Assembly (NCBI GenBank): GCA_016718565.1
Contig: JADKCZ010000018.1
Location: forward strand, 707,001-771,000
DNA: 64,000 nucleotides
Direction: 5' to 3'
Source of the DNA: Anaeromyxobacter sp.
GTDB taxonomy: Bacteria; Myxococcota; Myxococcia; Myxococcales; Anaeromyxobacteraceae
The notes beneath the pieces were generated by a model that saw only the letters and a list, made by a program, of their open reading frames with translations, searched no databases and was not told the DNA's origin. Below, one piece after another: positions 1 through 9,202 of this stretch. Made by a program: the position numbers and the translations under genes. The number at the start of each line of letters is the position of its first letter. Position 1 is the first letter of the stretch.

Positions 1-3000
1 GAGGGCCCCACCTCCCTCGGCTCCTGCTCCCTCGCCGCCGGCGCCTGCTCCCTCGTCCTCGCCGACCTCCCCGTCGGCTCCCACGACCTCGTCGCCACCT
101 TCGGCGGCGACCCCTCCTTCGCCCTCAGCCTCTCGCCCGCCCTCACCCAGGTGGTCGACCTGGCCGCCGCGGCCGTCATCCTGGCCTCGGCCCCCAGCCC
201 CTCGGTGACCGGTCAGCCGGTGACCATCACCATCACCGTGGCCGCGGTGGCCCCGAGCTCGCTCGTTCCGGGCGGCGCCGTGACGCTGCTCGAGGGCGCC
301 GTGGTGCTCGGCACCGCCACGCTCGACGCCGCCGGGCAGGCCGAGGTGGCCGGCGCGGTGCTGGCGACGGGCGTCCACCAGCTGACCGCCGAGTACGCCG
401 GCGACGCCGGCTTCGGCTCGGCCACCTCCGCGCCGCTCACCCACCAGGTGGACCGCGCCCCCACCACCCTGGCGCTCACCGCCACCACCGGCCCCACCCT
501 GGCCGGCGAGCCGGTGCACCTGGTGGCCGCTCTCTCGGTGCCCGCCCCGGGCGCCGGCGCGCCCACCGGCACCGTCACCTTCCTCGACGGCGGCGTGGCC
601 GTCGGCTCCGGCCTGGTGGACGCGGCCGGCCTGGCCAGCGTCGACGCGGCGCTGCCGGCCGGCGCCCGGCACCTCACCGCCAGCTACCAGGGCGACGCCG
701 GCTTCCTGCCCTCGACCTCGCCCGAGCTGGTCCGCGAGGTCGGCGCCGGGGCCTCCAGCACCACGCTCTCGGCCTCCCCGGCCCCCTCCACCTACGGGCA
801 GCCGGTGACGCTCACCGCCACGGTCGCGCCCCTGCCGCCGGCCGGCGGCACCCCCACCGGCGCGGTGACCTTCACGGTGGACGCCCAGGTCGTCGGCAGC
901 GCGCCGCTGGCCGGCGGCGTGGCCACCCTGGTGCTCCCCGGCGGCGCCCTGGCCGGCGGGGCCCACGCGGCCACCGCCGCGTTCGGCGGCGACGCCGCCC
1001 TGACCGCCTCCACCTCCGCCCCGCTGGCCCTGCTGGTCGGGCCGGCGCCGGTCGAGCTGGCCCTGGCCGCCCTCCCCGCCGCCCCGGTGGCCGGGCAGCC
1101 GGTCACCCTCACCGCCACCGCCACCTCCGCCGCGGGCGTGCCCGCCGGGCTGGTCACCTTCACCGCGGCCGGCGTGGTGCTCGGCGCCGCGCCGCTCGAC
1201 GGCGGCGGCGTCGCCACCCTGGCCATCGGCCCGCTGGCGGTGGGCCCGCACCCGCTGGACGCCGCGCTGGCCGGCTCGGCCACCTGGCAGCCGGCCGCGG
1301 CCGCCACCGTGGTCACGGTGGCCCGCGCCGCCTCGGCGCTGGCCCTCTCCGCCGCCCCGGCCCCCTCCGCCGCCGGCCAGGAGGTGGTCCTCACGGCCGT
1401 CGTCACGGTGCCGGCGCCCGGCGCCGGGACCCCGGCCGGCGAGGTGACCTTCACCGACGGCGGCGCCCTGCTCGGCACCGCCGCGCTCGACGCCACCGGC
1501 CACGCCAGCCTGGCCACCTCTGCCCTGGCGGTCGGCTCGCACGCCCTGGCCGCCAGCTGGCCCGGCGACGCCGCGCTCCTCGGCGCCGGCGGCGCCGCCA
1601 GCCACCAGGTGGTGGAGGACGACACCACCGTGGTGGTCACCAGCAGCCGCAACCCCTCCCGCCGCGGCCGGCCCGTCACCTTCACCGCGCAGGTCAGCGC
1701 CGCCCACGGCCTGCCCGCCGGCGCCGTCACCTTCACCGGCGACCTGGGCGCCGGGCCGGTGGTGCTCGGCACCGCCACCCTCGACGCCGCGGGCCGCGCC
1801 ACCCTCACCACCCGCACCCTGGTGAAGGGGAGCTGGACCGTGACCGCCGGCTACGCCGGCGACGGCACCTCGGCGCCCGGCACCGGCACCCTGGCTCCCG
1901 ACCAGCTGGTGGAGAACACCCCGCCGGTGGCCGGCGCCGGCACCGCGCTGGCGCTGGGCGGGCCGGCCGCCTCGGCGGCGCTGGCCACCGTCGACACCAG
2001 CGGCGGGGCGCTCGACCTCGAGCAGGGCACGCTGGAGCTCTGGGCGCGGGCCGGCTGGTCGGCGCCGGGCGAGGTGGGCCCGGCCCCCGAGCTGGCCAGG
2101 CTGGGCGATGCCGCCGCCCCGCGCTGGCGCCTCGGCCTGTCGCCGGATCGGCGCACCGTCGAGGTGACGCTGGGCGGCTCGAGCGCCAGCCTCGCCGCGC
2201 CCCTCGACGACGGCGCCTGGCACCACCTGGCGCTGGTGGGCGGCGCCGAGCGCACCGTGCTCTTCCTGGACGGCGCCGAGGCGGGCTCGCTGCCGCTGCC
2301 CTTCGGCGGCGCGGCGGCCGAGTCCCTGACGCTCGGCCAGGGCTTCACCGGCGAGCTGGACGAGGTGCGGATCTGGTCCGTCACCCGCAGCGCGGCCGAG
2401 CTGGCCGCCGCCGCCCGGCGGCCGCTCGGGGGCGACGAGCCCGGGCTGGCCGGCCTGTGGCGCCTGGACGAGGGGAGCGGCCTCGAGCTGTTCGACGCCT
2501 CGCCCTCCGCCCTGGACGGCGCCATCGCGCTGGTCGAGCCGGGCGCCACGGCGCCGGCGCCCTTCGCCCCCTCGCAGGCCTGGCGCCTCCGCCAGGCCGT
2601 CTCCGGCCACCCCATGGCGCCGGCCGACGCCGGCTACGACGCCGACGGCGACCCGCTGACGCTCTCCATCGACGCCCCCGCCTCCTCGGGCGCCGCCAGC
2701 CTCGACGAGGCGGCCCTGCAGGTGGGCTACACCAGCGCGCCGGGCTTCGCGGGGGAGGACTCCTTCTCCTTCGCGCTCGACGACGGCGACGCCGCCGCCA
2801 GCTACGTCCTGGTGGTGGCGGTGCAGGCCCCGCCGGTGTGCCAGACCTCCACGGACTGCACCGGCGGCGACGTCTGCGTGCAGGGCACCTGCCTGCCGGA
2901 GCACTTCATCGACGTCCGCTCCGGCGGCTGCGGCTGCGGCAGCGGGGGTGGAGAGGCCCTGGCCCTCTGGTCGGCCCTGGCGCTCCTCCTGGTGGGACGG

Positions 3001-3036
3001 CGAACCCGCCGCGCCGCGGCCGGGAGGGCGCCGTGA
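1..3036 (+). CDS. Large modular surface protein, Ig-like repeats, LamG domain, MYXO-CTERM-like tail (5' partial)
   Basis: The frame is open from base 1, so the true start lies upstream of the window. About six Ig-like modules of roughly 100 residues follow one another to about base 1920; each has a GxPVTLTA-type strand, a GTVTFxDGG turn and an AxYxGDAxF strand, as in bacterial Ig-like domain 3/5 families. Bases 1930-2470 encode a LamG/concanavalin-like domain (WHHLALV, GELDEVRIW), bases 2590-2840 a cadherin-like/tandem-95 repeat (DADGDPLT, GEDSFSF), then a six-Cys stretch and a tail with GCGCGSGGG, a hydrophobic helix and an Arg-rich end. That tail is the MYXO-CTERM type, which is thought to anchor proteins at the myxobacterial surface after processing. 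It is likely an adhesin or matrix protein. Its stop codon overlaps the next gene start (GTGA), so the two are probably cotranslated. Confidence 0.85.
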   Translation, partial: EGPTSLGSCSLAAGACSLVLADLPVGSHDLVATFGGDPSFALSLSPALTQVVDLAAAAVILASAPSPSVTGQPVTITITVAAVAPSSLVPGGAVTLLEGAVVLGTATLDAAGQAEVAGAVLATGVHQLTAEYAGDAGFGSATSAPLTHQVDRAPTTLALTATTGPTLAGEPVHLVAALSVPAPGAGAPTGTVTFLDGGVAVGSGLVDAAGLASVDAALPAGARHLTASYQGDAGFLPSTSPELVREVGAGASSTTLSASPAPSTYGQPVTLTATVAPLPPAGGTPTGAVTFTVDAQVVGSAPLAGGVATLVLPGGALAGGAHAATAAFGGDAALTASTSAPLALLVGPAPVELALAALPAAPVAGQPVTLTATATSAAGVPAGLVTFTAAGVVLGAAPLDGGGVATLAIGPLAVGPHPLDAALAGSATWQPAAAATVVTVARAASALALSAAPAPSAAGQEVVLTAVVTVPAPGAGTPAGEVTFTDGGALLGTAALDATGHASLATSALAVGSHALAASWPGDAALLGAGGAASHQVVEDDTTVVVTSSRNPSRRGRPVTFTAQVSAAHGLPAGAVTFTGDLGAGPVVLGTATLDAAGRATLTTRTLVKGSWTVTAGYAGDGTSAPGTGTLAPDQLVENTPPVAGAGTALALGGPAASAALATVDTSGGALDLEQGTLELWARAGWSAPGEVGPAPELARLGDAAAPRWRLGLSPDRRTVEVTLGGSSASLAAPLDDGAWHHLALVGGAERTVLFLDGAEAGSLPLPFGGAAAESLTLGQGFTGELDEVRIWSVTRSAAELAAAARRPLGGDEPGLAGLWRLDEGSGLELFDASPSALDGAIALVEPGATAPAPFAPSQAWRLRQAVSGHPMAPADAGYDADGDPLTLSIDAPASSGAASLDEAALQVGYTSAPGFAGEDSFSFALDDGDAAASYVLVVAVQAPPVCQTSTDCTGGDVCVQGTCLPEHFIDVRSGGCGCGSGGGEALALWSALALLLVGRRTRRAAAGRAP

Positions 3037-4535
3037 GCCGCCGCCACCTGGCGGCGCTGGGGCTGCTCCTGCTGGCCGGCGCCGCCCGGGGCCAGGCGCC
3101 CGCCCCCTTCGCCCTGCAGACCTACCAGCCGCCCCCGCCGGGCGACGCCTTCCTCACGGTGGCCGGCACCGACGTACCCGGGCACAAGGTCCCCTCGGCC
3201 GCGCTGGTCTTCTCCTGGGCCACCGAGCCGCTGGTGCTGCGGGTGGACGGGGCCGTCCCGCCCGGCGGCCGCATCGTGCACCGGCAGTTCTGGGCCTTCC
3301 TGCAGGGCGCCGTCGGGCTGGGCGACCGCTTCCTGCTGGACGCCTCGCTGCCGGTGGCCCTCTACCAGAGCGGCTCCAGGCCCCTCGGCGAGCTGCCACA
3401 GGTGGCCAGCACCGCCCTCGGCGACCTGCGCCTCGGCCTGCGCACCCCGCTGCCCCCGCTCGCCTTCATCGACGCCGCCGCCTTCGCGGGCCTGTGGCTG
3501 CCCACCGGCTCGAAGGACGCCTTCGCCTCCGACGGCGCCGCCCGGGTCCAGGTCGGCGTGTCGGCCAGCGGGAACCTCGGCGCCATCGGGTACGGCGGCG
3601 AGCTCGGCCTGCTGTGGCGCGACGCCCAGGACCTGGCCGTGACCCGCACCGGCAGCGCCGTCACCTGGGCGGTGGCCGCCGCCTGGAAGCAGGGGCCCTG
3701 GCGCATCGGCCCCGAGGCCTTCGGCCGCTGGCAGTGGGACGGCACCGTCACCTCGCCGGCCGAGCTGCTGGTGGGCGGGCACTGGACCCACGGCGCCTTC
3801 GACACCTCGCTGGGGCTCGGCACGCAGCTCGACCGCGCCCCCGGCACAGCGCCGGTCCGGGTGCTGGCGCGCGTCAGCTGGCGCCAGCCACCGCCGCCGC
3901 CCCCGGCCCCACCGCCGGCCCCGCCGCCGCCGCCTCCGCCCGCCCCGGAGCCCGAGCCCGAGCCGACCCCGCCGCCGCCCGCGCCGGAGCCGGTGCCCGT
4001 GCCCCCGCCGCCGCCCGATCGCGACGGCGACGGCATCGCCGACCCGCTCGACGCCTGCCCAGACCAGCCCGGCCCGGCCTCCGAGGACCCGGCACGCCAC
4101 GGCTGCCCGCCTCCGCCTCCTCCGCCTCCTCCGCCGCCGCCCCCGCCGGTCCCGGCGCCGGCGCCGCTGGTGAAGCTCACCGCCGAGAAGATCGAGATCC
4201 TCCAGTCCATCCAGTTCGAGACCGGCAAGGACGTCATCCGCCCGGAGGGCGAGAACGTCCTGCGCCAGGTGGCGGAGGTGCTCATCACCCACCCGGAGCT
4301 CCTCAAGCTCCGCATCGAGGGGCACACCGACTCGAAGGGCGCCCAGGAGCTCAACGTGGTGCTCTCCCGCAAGCGGGCCCTGGCGGTGGAGCGCTGGCTG
4401 GGGGAGCACGGCGTCGAGGCCGGGCGGCTCACCGCCGAAGGGTACGGCCCGCACAGGCCCATCGACACCAACGCCACGCCGGCCGGCCGGTCGCGCAACC
4501 GGCGCGTCGAGTTCCGCATCCTGGAGCAGCGCTGA
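3033..4535 (+). CDS. OmpA-family outer membrane protein with Pro-rich linker
   Basis: 500 residues from a GTG that overlaps the preceding stop. A signal peptide (residues 1-20, hydrophobic core ending ARGQA) precedes about 270 residues rich in beta-strand pattern, probably a membrane barrel. Residues about 290-370 form a linker of Pro/Ala/Glu repeats holding a TSP3-like calcium loop (DRDGDGIADPLDACPD). The last 120 residues are an OmpA C-terminal peptidoglycan-binding domain, with IQFETGKDVIRPEG, the IEGHTDSKG motif and the closing NRRVEFRIL. Proteins of this design tie the outer membrane to the cell wall. Translational coupling to the large Ig-like surface protein suggests they act together, for instance with this protein as outer membrane partner; that is inference. 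Confidence 0.88.
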   Translation: MSRRHLAALGLLLLAGAARGQAPAPFALQTYQPPPPGDAFLTVAGTDVPGHKVPSAALVFSWATEPLVLRVDGAVPPGGRIVHRQFWAFLQGAVGLGDRFLLDASLPVALYQSGSRPLGELPQVASTALGDLRLGLRTPLPPLAFIDAAAFAGLWLPTGSKDAFASDGAARVQVGVSASGNLGAIGYGGELGLLWRDAQDLAVTRTGSAVTWAVAAAWKQGPWRIGPEAFGRWQWDGTVTSPAELLVGGHWTHGAFDTSLGLGTQLDRAPGTAPVRVLARVSWRQPPPPPPAPPPAPPPPPPPAPEPEPEPTPPPPAPEPVPVPPPPPDRDGDGIADPLDACPDQPGPASEDPARHGCPPPPPPPPPPPPPPVPAPAPLVKLTAEKIEILQSIQFETGKDVIRPEGENVLRQVAEVLITHPELLKLRIEGHTDSKGAQELNVVLSRKRALAVERWLGEHGVEAGRLTAEGYGPHRPIDTNATPAGRSRNRRVEFRILEQR

Positions 4536-4547
4536 CGGGGGAGGCGG

Positions 4548-4718
4548 CTACGGCGGCGGCACGCGGGCCGAGTCGGCGCTGAAGCCGGCACGGCGCCGGA
4601 CCGGGGCCAGGTCCACCGCCTCCAGGTCGGCGGTGGTCACCGCCTGGACCTCCGCCAGGGAGGCCAGGCGAGTGGAGGTGGTGGCGGGACCACGGTCCGG
4701 AGCGGGTGCCTCGGTCAT
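4548..4718 (-). CDS. Small hypothetical protein, 56 residues
   Basis: An ATG-to-TAG frame of 57 codons lies in the 336-base gap between the OmpA gene and the following kinase gene. Nearly all third positions are G or C, matching real genes of the window, and the composition (Ala, Thr, Asp, Glu, Val with an Arg-Arg-Arg patch) is not the Arg/Gly/Pro junk of shadow frames. It starts MTEAPAPDRG and ends ARVPPP. There is no clear Shine-Dalgarno sequence, no membrane segment and no recognised motif. It resembles the length and leader-like style of small unknown peptides, but I cannot assign a function. The rest of the gap (4719-4871) shows nothing I recognise beyond an expected promoter for the kinase operon. 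Confidence 0.4.
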   Translation of the reverse strand: MTEAPAPDRGPATTSTRLASLAEVQAVTTADLEAVDLAPVRRRAGFSADSARVPPP

Positions 4719-4871
4719 CGGTCCAGCTTGGCCGGATTCGACCCACCCCGCCAGGGGGAGCCGGCGTGACGGTCGGTGCGTGCACCCGGTGCGGCGGGCC
4801 GAGGCGACCGCCAGGCCCCGCGATCACGGGGTCGAGACGTGCCGACCGTTCGTGCCAGAGTGCGCCCCCGA

Positions 4872-7631
4872 ATGAACGTGACGCCAGGTCTCCGCCTCGC
4901 CGCCTGGCTCCTCCTCGTCACCGCCCCCGCGCTGGCGCACCCGCTCGAGGCCGGCGCGGCGGACCAGCCGCTCGGTCCCCAGGCCGGCTTCCTGCTCGAT
5001 CCCGGCGGCGCGCTCGGCGTGGACCAGGTGCTGGCCCAGGTCCGGTCCGGCGCGCTGGCCCGCTTCGACGAACCCATCCGCAGCTTCGGCCCCACCTCGG
5101 CAGCGCTCTGGCTGCACGTCGAGGTGGTCGGCGGCGCCGGCGGCGCAGACCTGGCGCTCACCTGGGATCGCCCGCTCGTCGACGAGCTGGACGTCTGGGT
5201 GGTCCGGGCCTTTGCCACCGAGCACCTGCGCGGGGGCCTGGCCGTCCCGTCGTCGGAGCGGACCATCCTGCACCAGGGCCCCTACCACCTGGCCCCCTTC
5301 CGGCTGGCCCCCGGGGAGCGCGCCGACCTGCTGGTGCGGGCCAGGTCCAGCCGCATCCTGCTGGCCGAGGCCCACCTGCGCTCCGCCAGCACCGTGCAGC
5401 GGCGCGACATGTGGCTGGGCGGCTACCTGGGCTTCATCGGCGGCATCGTGGCGCTGGTGGTCTTCCTGGCGGCCTGGAGCTGGTGGTCGCTGCGCGACCG
5501 CTGGAGCCTGCGGCTCACCGCCGTGCTGGCCACCTTCGCCGGGTACCTGGGCTCGGAGACCGGCCTGCTGGCCACCCTCTGGCCGGACCAGCCGCGCCTG
5601 TGGGCCGCGGCGCCCAGCGTCGCCGCGCTGGGCTGCGCCGTCTTCGGCCTGGCTTACTCCCGCGCCTTCGTGGCGGCCGACGCGCGGGTGCCGCGGCTCG
5701 ACCGCCTGGTGGTCTGGGTCCAGCGGCTGGGCGCGGCGGCCATGCTGGTTCCGCTGATCCACCCGGCCACCGGGGCGGTGGTGGCCATCCTGGCGGTGGC
5801 CGTCACCTTCTCGTTCATGATGCTGCTGGGCGTGCTGGTGGTGCGCACCGGGAACCGGCCGGCGCGCTTCTTCCTGGCCTCGGCCTCCATCATGTCTGGG
5901 TTCGGCCTCTTCTACCTGCTGGCGCTGCTCGGCCTCGGCCCGGCCACCGGCCTGACGCTGGGCGGCTTCCAGGTGGCCATGTGGGTCGGCGGGGTGGTGC
6001 TGCTCCTGAGCCACTTCGACCGGGTGGACGTGGAGCGCGGCGTGGCCCAGGCCCGCCTGGAGGCCCAGGTGGCGGAGCGGACCACCAGCCTGCGCGAGGC
6101 CGAGGAGCGGTTCCGCCTGGCCTTCACCACCAGCCCCGACTCGATCAACTTCACCCTGCTGGCCGACGGCACCTACGTGGCCGTCAACCAGGGCTTCACC
6201 CGCATGACCGGCTGGACCGAGGCGGACGTCATCGGCCGCTCGGCCGTGGACCTCGGCATCTGGGTGGACCCGGCCGAGCGGGCGGTGCTGGTGGCGGGGC
6301 TGCAGGCGGCTGGCCGCGTCGAGAACCAGGAGTGCCGCTTCCGCTGCAAGGACGGGCGCCAGCTGGTCAGCCTCCTGTCGGCCCAGGTGCTCCCGGTGGG
6401 CGGCGTGCCGCACATCCTCTCGGTGACCCGCGACGTGACGGCCTGGAAGCAGGCCGAGGCCGACCGCGACCGGCTGGCGGACGAGCTGCGCCAGGCGCAG
6501 AAGCTGGAGGCCATCGGGCGGCTGGCCGGCGGCGTGGCCCACGACTTCAACAACCTGCTCACGGCGGTGAGCACCAATGCCTCGCTGTCGCTGCTGGACC
6601 TGCCGCCGGACGACCGCTGCCGCGACGCCTTCCAGGAGATCCTGGAGGCCTCGGGCCGGGCCACCGCCCTGACCCGCCAGCTCCTGGCCTTCAGCCGGCG
6701 CCAGGTGATCGCGCCGCGCCCCACCGACCTGGTCGGGCTGGTGCAGGGGCTGGCCGGCATGCTGCGGCGCCTGCTGGGCGAGGACGTGACCCTGGAGGTG
6801 GCGCCGGCCGGCCCGGCGCCGGCGGTGCTGGCCGACCCGGGCCAGGTGGAGCAGGTGCTGGTGAACCTGGCGATCAACGCCCGCGACGCGCTGCCCCGCG
6901 GCGGACGCATCGTGGTCTCCACCGAGCAGGTGGAGGTGGCGGGCGGCGGCGAGGGGCGGCCGGCCGGCCGCTACGGCGCCGTGCTGGTGCGGGACGACGG
7001 CCCCGGCATCGACCCCGAGGTGCTGCCCCACATCTTCGAGCCGTTCTTCACGACCAAGCACGGCAAGGGCACCGGCCTCGGCCTGGCCACGGTCTATGGC
7101 ATCGCCACGCAGCACGGCGGGTTCGTGGAGGTGGACTCGGCCTCCGGCCGCGGCGCCACCTTCCGGGTGGCGTTCCCGCTGGCGGCGGCGCCGGCAGAGC
7201 CGCTGGCCATCACCACGGCCAGCCAGGGCGCCCTGCCCGGCGGACGGGAGACCATCCTGCTGGCCGAGGACGAGCCCGCCGTGCGCCACGTGGCGCGGGC
7301 GCTGCTGGAGCGGCTGGGCTACCGGGTGCTGGCCGCGGCCGACGGGCTGGAGGCCGAGGTGCTGGCGGTGGGGTGCGGCGGGGCCTTCGACCTCCTGCTC
7401 AGCGACGTGGTCATGCCCGGCCTCGACGGGCGCGCCCTGGCGGAGCGGCTGCGGACGCGCTGGCCGGGCCTGCCGGTGGTGCTCATGTCGGGCTACACCC
7501 AGGACGTGCTGGAGCGGGGCGGCGGCCCGGTGGAGGGCTTCCTGCTCGTGGACAAGCCCTTCGAGCCCTGGCGCCTGGCCGAGGTGCTGCGCCGGGCGCT
7601 GGACAAGCCCCGCCCCCGGCCCGGCCAGTGA
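4872..7631 (+). CDS. Hybrid histidine kinase with 7TM-DISM sensor, PAS and receiver domains
   Basis: 919 residues from an ATG giving a clean signal peptide (ends PALAHP). Residues about 30-170 look like a 7TMR-DISM extracellular domain, about 180-380 contain seven hydrophobic helices, and a short coiled linker leads to a PAS domain (about 415-530). The kinase core has the H-box [11 protein letters not shown] with His557, an N-box ([10 protein letters not shown]), G1 (DDGPGID) and G2 ([11 protein letters not shown]). A C-terminal receiver carries the acidic pair AEDE, phospho-acceptor Asp845 in LLSDVVMPG and Lys in VDKPF. It is an inner-membrane sensor that would autophosphorylate and pass phosphate to its own receiver. 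There is no output domain or regulator gene nearby. The stop overlaps the next kinase start by four bases. Confidence 0.9.
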   Translation: MNVTPGLRLAAWLLLVTAPALAHPLEAGAADQPLGPQAGFLLDPGGALGVDQVLAQVRSGALARFDEPIRSFGPTSAALWLHVEVVGGAGGADLALTWDRPLVDELDVWVVRAFATEHLRGGLAVPSSERTILHQGPYHLAPFRLAPGERADLLVRARSSRILLAEAHLRSASTVQRRDMWLGGYLGFIGGIVALVVFLAAWSWWSLRDRWSLRLTAVLATFAGYLGSETGLLATLWPDQPRLWAAAPSVAALGCAVFGLAYSRAFVAADARVPRLDRLVVWVQRLGAAAMLVPLIHPATGAVVAILAVAVTFSFMMLLGVLVVRTGNRPARFFLASASIMSGFGLFYLLALLGLGPATGLTLGGFQVAMWVGGVVLLLSHFDRVDVERGVAQARLEAQVAERTTSLREAEERFRLAFTTSPDSINFTLLADGTYVAVNQGFTRMTGWTEADVIGRSAVDLGIWVDPAERAVLVAGLQAAGRVENQECRFRCKDGRQLVSLLSAQVLPVGGVPHILSVTRDVTAWKQAEADRDRLADELRQAQKLEAIGRLAGGVAHDFNNLLTAVSTNASLSLLDLPPDDRCRDAFQEILEASGRATALTRQLLAFSRRQVIAPRPTDLVGLVQGLAGMLRRLLGEDVTLEVAPAGPAPAVLADPGQVEQVLVNLAINARDALPRGGRIVVSTEQVEVAGGGEGRPAGRYGAVLVRDDGPGIDPEVLPHIFEPFFTTKHGKGTGLGLATVYGIATQHGGFVEVDSASGRGATFRVAFPLAAAPAEPLAITTASQGALPGGRETILLAEDEPAVRHVARALLERLGYRVLAAADGLEAEVLAVGCGGAFDLLLSDVVMPGLDGRALAERLRTRWPGLPVVLMSGYTQDVLERGGGPVEGFLLVDKPFEPWRLAEVLRRALDKPRPRPGQ

Positions 7632-9169
7632 ACGACGCCGTCATCGCCCCGGTCGCCGCCGCCGCGGTGGCGCTCTTCGCCGCGCTGCAGGCGCTCCGCC
7701 TGGCGGTGGCGCCGGGCTGGGGCGACCAGGCCTGGTTCGCGGTGGCCGCCGTGGCGTCGGCCGGGTTCGCGGTGGCCGCCACCGTGTCCAACGCCGACGT
7801 GCCCGCCTGGCTGGTGGTCGGCGCCGCCCGGTCCCAGCTGGCCTTCATGGTGCTCGAGGTGTGGGCCCTGCTCCACTACGGCGAGGCCTTCCTGGGGCAG
7901 GCGGTGGGGCGGTGGGAGCGGCGCTGGCGGGCCGCCATGCCGGCCCTGGCGCTCTCGGCCTTCGTCCCCGGCCTGGTGCTGGGGGATCACATCGAGGAGA
8001 AGGCCCGCTTCGGCGCCGCCTTCTTCCAGCGCTCGGTGGAGCCGACCTGGTGCGGCACCGCGCTGGTGGCGGCCTGCCTGGGGCTGGCGGTGCTGGGCGT
8101 GGTCCGCTTCACGCGGGCCTGGCGCCGCGGGGTGCCGCGCGCCGGGCTGCACGCCCTGGCCATCGGCTCGCTCCTGCTGCTCGGCAGCAACGACGCCCTG
8201 GTGCTCACGGGGGCGCTGGACGGGCCGTTCCTGCTCGACGTCGGCTTCGTCCTGCCGGTGGCCCTGGTGGGCGGCTCCCTGGCGTCGCGCCTCCGCCAGG
8301 ACGCGCTGGAGCTCTCCGACCTGCGCCAGCGGCTGGAGGCGCTGGTGCAGGACAGGACCCGCGACCTGTCCCGGGCGCAGGACGCCCTCTCCCGCGCCGA
8401 GCGGCTGGCGGCGCTGGGCCACTTCGCCGCCGGCGTGGCCCACGAGGTGAACAACCCCGCCGCGGTGGTGTCCGCCAACCTGCGCTTCGTCCGCTCTGCC
8501 CTGCCGACCGCGCCGGCGGGGGCGGACGAGCCCGAGATCCACCCGGCCCTGGACGAGGCCATCGAGGCCATGGGGCGGATCACCGGCCTGGTGCGCCGGA
8601 TGGTGGACGCCGGCCGCCTGGCCACGGCGCCGCGCCAGGCCGGCGCCACCGAGGTGCGGGACGGGCTGCGGGGCGCCCTGGCCGAGGCCCAGGCGCACTT
8701 CGGTGGGCGCATCCGCTGGCGGGCGGCGGAGGCGGGCGACCTGCGCGCCGGGGTGGCCGCCGAGGTCCTGCACGACGTGCTGCTGGCGCTGCTGCTCAAC
8801 GCCGGTGAGGCGGTGCCGCCGGAGCGGGCCGGGAGCGTCGAGGTGGAGGTCGACAAGGCCCCGGGCGGGCTGCTGCGCCTCTCGGTGCGCGACGACGGCC
8901 GAGGCCTGGCCCCGCTGGTGGCGGCGCGGGCCTTCGAGCCCTTCTTCTCCACCAAGCCGGCGGGGCGTGGCAGCGGGCTGGGGCTCTCGGTGGCCCAGGC
9001 GCTGGCGGAGACGCACGGCGGCTCGCTCCGGCTCGCGGCGCGACCGGGCGGTGGCGCCGAGGCGGTGCTGGAGCTGCCGCTGGCCGCGGCGGCCCCGCCG
9101 CTCCAGCCTCCGGCAGCCGGCTCCGGGCCGCACCCCACGGCGCCGCCGACCGCGACGCCCCGCCCCTGA
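7628..9169 (+). CDS. Membrane histidine kinase (NtrB/AtoS-type core)
   Basis: 513 residues from a GTG overlapping the previous stop (GTGA), so it is translationally coupled to the upstream hybrid kinase. Residues 1-225 have about seven hydrophobic segments without a signal peptide and resemble an intracellular 7TM-type sensor module. A coiled stretch (about 235-265) leads to the dimerisation domain with H-box AAGVAHEVNNPAAVV (His272). The ATPase part has an N-type helix (ALLLNAGEAV), G1 (DDGRGLAPL) and G2 (GRGSGLGLSVAQAL). It has no receiver. The most economical reading is that both kinases sense related signals and feed one phosphorelay whose regulator is encoded elsewhere, possibly via the receiver of the upstream protein; this is inference. 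Confidence 0.87.
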   Translation: MNDAVIAPVAAAAVALFAALQALRLAVAPGWGDQAWFAVAAVASAGFAVAATVSNADVPAWLVVGAARSQLAFMVLEVWALLHYGEAFLGQAVGRWERRWRAAMPALALSAFVPGLVLGDHIEEKARFGAAFFQRSVEPTWCGTALVAACLGLAVLGVVRFTRAWRRGVPRAGLHALAIGSLLLLGSNDALVLTGALDGPFLLDVGFVLPVALVGGSLASRLRQDALELSDLRQRLEALVQDRTRDLSRAQDALSRAERLAALGHFAAGVAHEVNNPAAVVSANLRFVRSALPTAPAGADEPEIHPALDEAIEAMGRITGLVRRMVDAGRLATAPRQAGATEVRDGLRGALAEAQAHFGGRIRWRAAEAGDLRAGVAAEVLHDVLLALLLNAGEAVPPERAGSVEVEVDKAPGGLLRLSVRDDGRGLAPLVAARAFEPFFSTKPAGRGSGLGLSVAQALAETHGGSLRLAARPGGGAEAVLELPLAAAAPPLQPPAAGSGPHPTAPPTATPRP

Positions 9170-9202
9170 CGTCCGCAGGCGGCCTGCGCCCGCCCGGCGA
9201 CG

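Noticed and set aside
151..151. Use of the GTG at 151 as the start of the large Ig-like protein
   Set aside because: The frame is open and Ig-like before it, right from base 1 (repeat sequence LPVGSHDLVATFGGDPSF), so the protein begins upstream of the window.
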